Assembly (NCBI RefSeq): GCF_001922345.1
Contig: NZ_CP018812.1
Location: 930,001 to 994,000 of the forward strand
DNA length: 64,000 nucleotides
Source of the DNA: Paraburkholderia sp. SOS3
GTDB lineage: Bacteria > Pseudomonadota > Gammaproteobacteria > Burkholderiales > Burkholderiaceae
Direction: 5' to 3'
A program made the position numbers and the translations under genes. Position 1 is the stretch's first letter, and each line of letters starts with the position of its first letter. The notes beneath the pieces were generated by a model. It saw only the letters and a program-made list of their open reading frames with translations. It made no database searches and was not told where the DNA came from. Positions 62,353 to 64,000 of this stretch are shown here, one piece after another.

Positions 62353-64000
62353 TGCACTTAACGTTAAGGACATACTGTGAACGCTCAAAAAAAGCGTCTT
62401 TATGCAGTGCTTGCTCAGCCGAAGCGGTCTCATCCGGCAAACTGCATTTCGCTAGCGACGTGTGCGCCCGTTATGCTCTTGTTCCTATCGTCGATGTGTT
62501 CCGCAGTGGAAGCGGAGAATGGAGGCGCACGCGAACCTAACGACGTCGCGGAAGCGCAGGCCATTACGCACACGTCGACAGTCGCGCAATCGGTTCAGCA
62601 AGCTCAGCAACCGCCTGAACAAATGTCCGAGCCGAAATCGCAACAACCGATGGAGCCAGATTCCGCTCCCAGCACTTCGGGCCAACAGGAGCCCGCTGCC
62701 CAAGCGCCTGCGCCAGCGTCTCCACCAGCGCCCGTAACGACGCCTCCTTCCGCCAATACAGGCGGGCCGCAAGCCGCAAGCGCGTTGCGCACGGAAGTAT
62801 TCGGACTTGCTACGGGAGGCGGTGCGATTCAAGCGCTTGAGGAGGCCAAAGCGCGGCCCGATATCTTCACGCCAGTAGATATTGCACAGCTTGAAGAACT
62901 TTCTATTCGTCAGCAGGTTCGAGGCGGTCGCGATAAGGCGCGCGCCATGACGAGCCCCGATCGATTCGATGGAATCGACACGGCGCTCAAGGCCGCGGAC
63001 AAGCTCGACGCAAGTCTGCCGAATACGCCTGAGTATCAGCAGATACGGTATGCGCTCGCGGGCGATCGTACTGTGGCCTATGCAGGCCGAGGCGAGATGG
63101 AAAAGGCCATATCGTCATATGAGTCGATTCCGGCGAATCAGCCTGTATCGGTCGAAACGCTTGCCTCGGCAGGCGAGGCGTATAGCTACCTGAATGAACC
63201 AGCCAAGGCGGAAGTCGCGTATCTCAAAGCCATTCAACAGGAGACCGCGGCAAGCGCGGATCCGGCCACGCGCGGCTATCAATATGGAACGCGCACACGC
63301 CCGATCGATTTGCGCGAGGGGTTGTTCTACGCGTACACGGATCAGAACAAATACGTCCAGGCCGGAAAAGTACTCGACGACATCGCCGCTTCGTTGCCGC
63401 CGCCCAACCAGGTAAGACCTTGGGACCTTGCCAATGACGATTACCTGAGGCTCAATCGGTTGCGTGGGCAGTATCTGATTTATGTTGGTCAGACAGATGC
63501 AGGCCTCGCTGAACTCGACCGTCTCAAGCAGCAAGTGCCGTTTAGCGCGGAAGTGCGTAACGCCGAGGCCGACGCGGAACTCGGCAAGGGCCGCAACCGT
63601 CTTGCGAAAGATATGTACGTTGCCGCCCTCAACGATCATCCGGACAACATCGAGGCCTTGGCAGGCCTCGGCCGTACGTCGCTCAATACCGGCGACTATC
63701 GGAACGCAACGCAGATCAACGCTGCCTTCGACGATACGTTTCCTGAGAACGGCTCGGTCAGAAACTTCAAGCGCGATTACAACGCGTGGCGTGCACCGAC
63801 GTTTTCAACGACGTTGAACGCCGAGCACGGTGCGGCTGCGATTGCCGATGAAGAATTCGGTGCAGATACGTACGTCTATTCACCGCCGATCTACGATTTC
63901 TGGCGTATCTTCGCTCACAACTACTATCTGTGGGCGCTAACGGACCTGGGCAGGCTGCAACGTATCCGCAATGGTGTCGGCGGCGATTTCCGTCAGGGAC
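62353..64000 (+). CDS. pgaA: PgaA-type poly-beta-1,6-N-acetylglucosamine export porin, 5' part (runs off the window)
   Basis: At least 549 codons. An in-frame ATG exists at 62353, without a clear RBS; the well-placed GTG 62378 is one base out of frame (see the frameshift entry). Signal region with hydrophobic VMLLFLSS and cleavage near SAVEAEN, then a Gln/Pro-rich linker (about residues 65-145). TPR helices follow (about 150-480: AYSYLNEPAKAEVAYLKAIQ, LYVAALNDHPDNIEALAGLG-like repeats). The beta-barrel starts at DTYVYSPPIYDFWRIFAHNY, matching the E. coli PgaA segment VYSPPLKDNWRGFA. PgaA exports the biofilm polysaccharide PNAG through the outer membrane; pgaBCD are expected to the right. Confidence 0.75.
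62366..62447 (+). promoter_or_regulatory. Putative -1 programmed frameshift signal at the start of pgaA
   Basis: In order: SD AAGGA (62366-62370), GTG (62378), slippery heptamer A AAA AAG (62389-62395) in the GTG frame, 6-nt spacer, and a stem-loop. Its arms are ATGCAGT (62402-62408) with ACTGCAT (62441-62447) and TTGC (62411-62414) with GCAA (62437-62440), separated by a 2-nt bulge. The zero frame stops at TAG 62453 after 25 codons. A -1 slip gives MNAQKKASYAVLAQPKR and enters the pgaA frame with a normal basic n-region. The layout matches the dnaX frameshift site; an indel in the A7 run is the alternative. Confidence 0.5.

Overview
The window is high-GC, densely coded DNA from a Gram-negative bacterium. 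Translationally coupled ATGA/TAATG overlaps, FCD-type GntR, LysR and AraC regulators, TonB machinery, liv-type and sugar ABC transporters, PQQ enzymes and a PgaA exopolysaccharide porin all fit a free-living Burkholderiaceae species (Paraburkholderia/Caballeronia-like). This placement is inferred from gene content and codon style, not from a marker gene. I saw no rRNA, tRNA, CRISPR array, insertion sequence or prophage.

Layout. (1) 0.08-5.96 kb: a periplasmic PQQ quinoprotein-associated set (substrate-binding protein, unknown secreted protein, LysR regulator, two metallo-beta-lactamase-fold proteins, a SoxYZ-like carrier). The dehydrogenase itself is not in view. (2) 5.97-12.8 kb: a two-component system, a small secreted protein, a four-repeat membrane protein, a dienelactone hydrolase, a PQQ sugar dehydrogenase with a broken downstream remnant, and a crotonase. 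(3) 12.9-18.6 kb (minus): a liv-type ABC operon with a fused LivM-LivG protein and an embedded HxNPP dehydrogenase, facing a FadR-type regulator. (4) 19.7-24.5 kb (minus): denD-otnK-otnC-otnI for four-carbon acid sugars plus a second FadR-type regulator. (5) 24.7-32.1 kb (plus): an MFS carrier, a D-apionate-lactonase-like protein and a ribose-type ABC transporter whose ATPase has a GAF-like tail. (6) 32.2-33.8 kb: an exported methyltransferase-like protein and small proteins. (7) 33.8-43.6 kb: a third GntR regulator with perfect TTTGCATGCAAA palindromes, followed by an aminotransferase, a hydratase/FAH-like protein, a FAD/Fe-S oxidase, an MFS carrier, a crotonase and a CoA-transferase. (8) 43.8-45.4 kb: a chemoreceptor. 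(9) 45.5-56.8 kb: exbB-exbD-tonB, a TonB-dependent receptor and a complete oligopeptide ABC transporter, which together look like one envelope-spanning uptake route. (10) 56.9-61.7 kb: a divergent FolE, an HtrA-like protease without a signal peptide, a glutaredoxin, an AraC regulator and two small envelope proteins. (11) 62.35 kb to the end: the 5' part of pgaA.

The most striking signal is at the start of pgaA. The only initiation codon with a good ribosome binding site (GTG, 62378) is one base out of frame with the gene. It is followed at once by the dnaX-type slippery heptamer A AAA AAG, a 6-nt spacer and an 11-bp stem-loop. A -1 shift there would create a well-formed signal peptide and enter the PgaA frame. 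This is either programmed frameshift control of an exopolysaccharide exporter or an indel in an A7 tract, and the two can be told apart experimentally. Other notable points are candidate operators shared by the sugar-acid promoters, the ABC ATPase/GAF-like fusion, a metallohydrolase that has lost its metal ligands, and the pairing of a TonB receptor with a peptide ABC transporter.

All functional calls come from reading the sequence and remembering protein families. No database search was run.
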